Positions 61,233 to 64,000 of a stretch of DNA of 64,000 nucleotides are shown in pieces; within the stretch, counting starts at the first letter, position 1, and every line of letters begins with the position of its first letter. Under the pieces are notes generated by a model, which searched no databases, was not told where the DNA came from, and worked only from the letters and a program-made list of their open reading frames with translations. This DNA is from Thermodesulfobacterium thermophilum DSM 1276. Its GTDB lineage: Bacteria; Desulfobacterota; Thermodesulfobacteria; Thermodesulfobacteriales; Thermodesulfobacteriaceae. The stretch is taken from NCBI RefSeq assembly GCF_000421605.1, contig NZ_ATXI01000008.1, forward strand, positions 41,933 through 105,932. Direction: 5' to 3'. The position numbers were made by a program, and so were the translations under genes.

Positions 61233-62429
61233 ATGAGTAATGGTATTTTAAAAGTAGATCCAGATTTAAAGGCTATTCAAAAGCTACAAGAAATAGGTGG
61301 TGATACTGTTAAAAAATGTTATCAATGTGCTACATGTGCAACTGTATGTCCTCTTTCTCCAGAAGAGGCTCCTTTTCCTCGTAAACAGATGATCCTTGCC
61401 CAATGGGGGTTTAAAGAAAGACTTTTAAATGATCCTGCAGTTTGGTTGTGTCACCAATGTGGTGATTGTAGTAAATATTGTCCAAGAGAGGCTCAACCAG
61501 GAGATGTTTTAGGAGCCTTAAGGTTGATGGTGATTAAAGAAGCAGTGCCTCTAAAGTTTTTGCATACCTTTTATAACAACAGCTGGGGGATTTTGGTTTT
61601 ACCTGCTATTGCTTTATTGTTTATTCTTTTAGCAACTTTGGCTACTTTTCAAGGACTTCCCAACTTTTTTGATGCCAACTCCTTCCCTTACGGTGGTCCT
61701 ACCTATGATATTTGGATTTTTCATTTGCCAGCAAGGGTGTTGATGATAGACGTTGTATTTTTACCTCTTGCAGCTTTTGTGGTTATAATGCTTGCCTCTG
61801 CGATAAACAAAGTATGGAATGCCTATGTGGATACGTATAAGATACCTCAGGCCTACAGGTATGGGATGTGGACTATCTTAAAAAATTATTTTATTCCTGC
61901 TATAGTAGAGATTTTATCTCATGCAAGGTTTAAAAAGTGTAATTCTAACCACTGGAGGGCAAATCCTCATATGTTGTTGGTTTATGCTTTTATTATCTTA
62001 GCCATTACTACAGCGATTGTTTTCTTTATGGCTGATGTTTTAGGTTTCCATACTCCCTGGAATCCTCTTACCCATCCTGTTAAATGGTTAGGCAATTTTG
62101 GAGGTCTTTTGCTTCTTTATTCCATCATAGCTATAATGGTGGGAAGAGGTAAGGCTGAGGCTGAAAAGAGTGTAAAGACAAGCTATGCTGACAGTTTCTT
62201 GATCAATCTTATCTTAATTATCGGTTTAACCGGTTTTGGTATAGAGGTGGTACGTAGTATACCTTCTTTAGAATCTATAGTATCTTTAGTCTATTTAGCT
62301 CATTTGGTTGCGGTGTTTATCTTATTTTTAGGGGTAGCCTATTCTAAGTTTGCTCATTTAGCCTTTAGAACAACTGCAGTTATGTTTGATTTATACTATA
62401 AGGACATAAATCAAAAGATGGCTCAATAG
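61233..62429 (+). CDS. qmoC: QmoC (HdrC/HdrE-like membrane subunit)
   Basis: Anchors the Qmo complex and oxidises menaquinol. Residues 1-105 hold two [4Fe-4S] sites, CYQCATCATVCPLSPEEAPF and CHQCGDCSKYCPREAQPGD. The remainder is a six-helix cytochrome-b-like domain with helices around residues 118-140, 168-190, 246-268, 287-306, 325-345 and 350-372, and candidate haem His residues (LSHARFKKC, AHLVAVFILF, HLAFRTTA). It is last in qmoABC. No terminator is seen before the tRNA operon promoter. Confidence 0.95.
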   Translation: MSNGILKVDPDLKAIQKLQEIGGDTVKKCYQCATCATVCPLSPEEAPFPRKQMILAQWGFKERLLNDPAVWLCHQCGDCSKYCPREAQPGDVLGALRLMVIKEAVPLKFLHTFYNNSWGILVLPAIALLFILLATLATFQGLPNFFDANSFPYGGPTYDIWIFHLPARVLMIDVVFLPLAAFVVIMLASAINKVWNAYVDTYKIPQAYRYGMWTILKNYFIPAIVEILSHARFKKCNSNHWRANPHMLLVYAFIILAITTAIVFFMADVLGFHTPWNPLTHPVKWLGNFGGLLLLYSIIAIMVGRGKAEAEKSVKTSYADSFLINLILIIGLTGFGIEVVRSIPSLESIVSLVYLAHLVAVFILFLGVAYSKFAHLAFRTTAVMFDLYYKDINQKMAQ

Positions 62430-62441
62430 TGTTTCATTCTC

Positions 62442-62469
62442 TTGACAAAATGTAAAATTAAGTTAATTT
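62442..62469 (+). promoter_or_regulatory. Promoter of the tRNA-tuf operon
   Basis: Perfect TTGACA (62442-62447), 16 nt, TAATTT (62464-62469), 18 nt upstream of tRNA-Tyr. Confidence 0.5.
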
Positions 62470-62486
62470 TATAGAGACTAAAACAA

Positions 62487-62569
62487 GGAGGGGTACCCGA
62501 GCGGCCAAAGGGGCCGGGCTGTAAACCCGGTGGCTTTCGCCTTCGGAGGTTCAAATCCTCCCCCCTCCA
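62487..62569 (+). tRNA. tRNA-Tyr (anticodon GUA)
   Basis: An 83-nt class II cloverleaf: acceptor GGAGGGG/CCCCTCC, discriminator A, anticodon stem CCGGG/CCCGG with loop CTGTAAA, long variable arm TGGCTTTCGCCTTC and T-arm GGAGG TTCAAAT CCTCC. Confidence 0.95.
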
Positions 62570-62594
62570 CTTTTATTTATTTTTAGAAGTTGAA

Positions 62595-62667
62595 GCGGGC
62601 GTAGCTCAAGTGGTAGAGCATCAGCCTTCCAAGCTGAGGGTTGCGGGTTCGAGTCCCGTCGCCCGCT
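62595..62667 (+). tRNA. tRNA-Gly (anticodon UCC)
   Basis: A 73-nt cloverleaf: acceptor GCGGGCG/CGCCCGC, discriminator U, anticodon stem CAGCC-side with loop CTTCCAA (UCC), and T-arm GCGGG TTCGAGT CCCGT. Located 25 nt after tRNA-Tyr. Confidence 0.95.
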
Positions 62668-62688
62668 CTTGAATAGAGGTTTTTGGGT

Positions 62689-62764
<76 letters not shown>

Positions 62765-62800
62765 GTTTTTAAACCTATTTTAGGATAGGAGGAAGGGAAG

Positions 62801-64000
62801 ATGGCCAAGCAAAAGTTTGAGAGGAAGAAGCCGCATTTAAACGTGGGGACGATTGGGCACATAGACCATGGTAAGACCACATTAACCAGTGCGATGACGA
62901 GGGTATTGTCTACGAAGGGTTATGCGCAGTGGATTCCATTTGACAACATAGACAAGGCACCTGAGGAGAAGGCAAGGGGGATAACGATTCAGCTTGCCCA
63001 TGTTGAGTATGAGAGTGACAGGAGGCACTATGCACATATAGACTGTCCTGGGCATGCTGACTACATAAAGAACATGATAACTGGTGCGGCGCAGATGGAT
63101 GGATCTATATTGGTGGTTGCGGCAACAGATGGTCCTATGCCACAGACGAGGGAGCATGTGTTGCTTGCGAGGCAGGTTAACGTACCTGCGATAGTGGTGT
63201 TTATGAACAAGGTGGACATGGTAGATGATCCAGAGTTATTGGATTTGGTGGAGTTAGAGGTTAGGGAGTTGCTTAGCAAGTATGGATTTCCAGGGGATGA
63301 TGTGCCGGTGATTAGGGGTAGTGCGTTGAAGGCTCTTGAGTGTGGATGTGGTAAGGAGGAATGTGAGTGGTGTGGTAGGATATGGGAGTTGATCAAGGCG
63401 ATGGATGATTATATACCTGAGCCTGTTAGGGATATAGACAAGCCGTTTTTGATGCCAGTTGAGGACGTATTTAGCATATCTGGAAGGGGAACGGTGGTAA
63501 CAGGGAAGGTAGAGAGGGGAGTGCTTAAGCCTGGGGAGGAGATTGAGATAGTAGGGCTTAGGCCTACGGTGAAGACGGTGGCAACGAGTTTGGAGATGTT
63601 TAGGAAGATATTGGACGAGGCATTACCTGGTGACAACGTAGGGGTGTTGTTGAGGGGTATAGGGAAGGATGAGGTAGAGAGGGGACAGGTGTTGGCAAAG
63701 CCTGGTAGTATTAAGCCTTATACAAAGTTTAAGGCAGAGGTGTATGTGTTGAAGAAGGAGGAGGGAGGAAGGCATACACCGTTTTTTAACGGGTACAGGC
63801 CACAGTTTTATTTTAGGACAACGGATGTGACAGGAGTGGTTAAGTTACCAGATGGGGTTGAGATGGTGATGCCAGGTGACAATGTGGAGTTAGAGGTTGA
63901 GTTGATCAAGCCTGTTGCGTTGGAAGAGGGTTTGAGGTTTGCGATTAGAGAAGGTGGAAGGACAGTTGGTGCTGGCGTAGTAACTAAAATAATAGAATAA
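62801..64000 (+). CDS. tuf: Elongation factor Tu
   Basis: A complete 399-aa EF-Tu ending at the last window base (TAA 63998-64000). G domain: [17 protein letters not shown] (P-loop), [17 protein letters not shown] and GSALKALE; effector region ARGITI. Domains 2 and 3 follow normally ([51 protein letters not shown]). An insert in the G domain, [18 protein letters not shown], has four Cys (181, 183, 188, 191). Codon use (AGG, ACG/ACA, GGG, ATA) differs from the highly expressed sat/apr genes nearby. Follows tRNA-Tyr-Gly-Thr, the tufB arrangement. Confidence 0.97.
   Translation: MAKQKFERKKPHLNVGTIGHIDHGKTTLTSAMTRVLSTKGYAQWIPFDNIDKAPEEKARGITIQLAHVEYESDRRHYAHIDCPGHADYIKNMITGAAQMDGSILVVAATDGPMPQTREHVLLARQVNVPAIVVFMNKVDMVDDPELLDLVELEVRELLSKYGFPGDDVPVIRGSALKALECGCGKEECEWCGRIWELIKAMDDYIPEPVRDIDKPFLMPVEDVFSISGRGTVVTGKVERGVLKPGEEIEIVGLRPTVKTVATSLEMFRKILDEALPGDNVGVLLRGIGKDEVERGQVLAKPGSIKPYTKFKAEVYVLKKEEGGRHTPFFNGYRPQFYFRTTDVTGVVKLPDGVEMVMPGDNVELEVELIKPVALEEGLRFAIREGGRTVGAGVVTKIIE

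Overview
The window looks like a chromosomal segment of a thermophilic, anaerobic, sulfate-reducing bacterium of the Thermodesulfobacteriota (Thermodesulfobacterium-like). The main evidence is a complete dissimilatory sulfate activation/APS reduction locus (sat, a small ORF, aprBA, qmoABC). Anaerobic housekeeping genes (class III ribonucleotide reductase, rubrerythrin, peroxiredoxin, FeoB), an AT-rich genome with AGA/AGG as the main Arg codons, and very tight gene packing agree with this. The taxonomic call is inference; no rRNA is present.

Layout. 1-4.9 kb: end of a complex I operon (nuoL, nuoM, nuoN). 5-11.1 kb: flagellar hook genes (fliK, flgD and two FlgE-family proteins), closed by a strong terminator. 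11.3-15 kb: rubrerythrin, a TonB-dependent receptor, and a peroxiredoxin plus winged-helix operon. 15.1-19.7 kb: a ferrous-iron operon with DUF2325, a Cys-containing FeoA-like protein, a FeoA-GGDEF gene broken by one frameshift, an HD-GYP phosphodiesterase, FeoA and FeoB. 19.7-22.1 kb: an outer-membrane porin, a zinc-ribbon miniprotein and exonuclease III. 22.1-25.6 kb (minus): an anaerobic ribonucleotide reductase operon in which NrdD carries an intein and its glycyl-radical tail is a separate 60-aa gene, followed by a small zinc protein; tandem NrdR boxes lie upstream. 25.7-32.3 kb: ruvB, panB, rpmI-rplT-pheS-pheT-IHF/HU-merR. 32.3-37.5 kb: an AT-rich accessory stretch with a transposon-like remnant, four minor pilins and two orphan genes. 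37.6-45.5 kb: tRNA-Leu, a SprA-like metalloprotease, a HAD phosphatase, an MFS pseudogene with three in-frame stops, purB, mutT-like, tRNA-Val, rpsF-rpsR-rplI-dnaB and a tandem Usp. 45.7-52.9 kb: ilvC, a DUF4198-like protein, an orphan gene, rsmE, a UvrD/RecB-like helicase, a HAD phosphatase and a polyprenyl synthase. 53.1-62.4 kb: the sulfate reduction locus. 62.4-64 kb: tRNA-Tyr, tRNA-Gly, tRNA-Thr and tuf.

How the parts work together: Sat activates sulfate to APS, AprBA reduces it to sulfite, and QmoABC links AprBA to the quinone pool; complex I (NuoLMN end) supplies the other membrane redox module. The feo operon, TonB receptor, rubrerythrin and peroxiredoxin form an iron/oxidative-stress neighbourhood with candidate Fur/PerR/NikR-type operators. 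The least ordinary items are the fissioned, intein-bearing NrdD operon and the cyclic-di-GMP enzymes embedded in the FeoAB operon.
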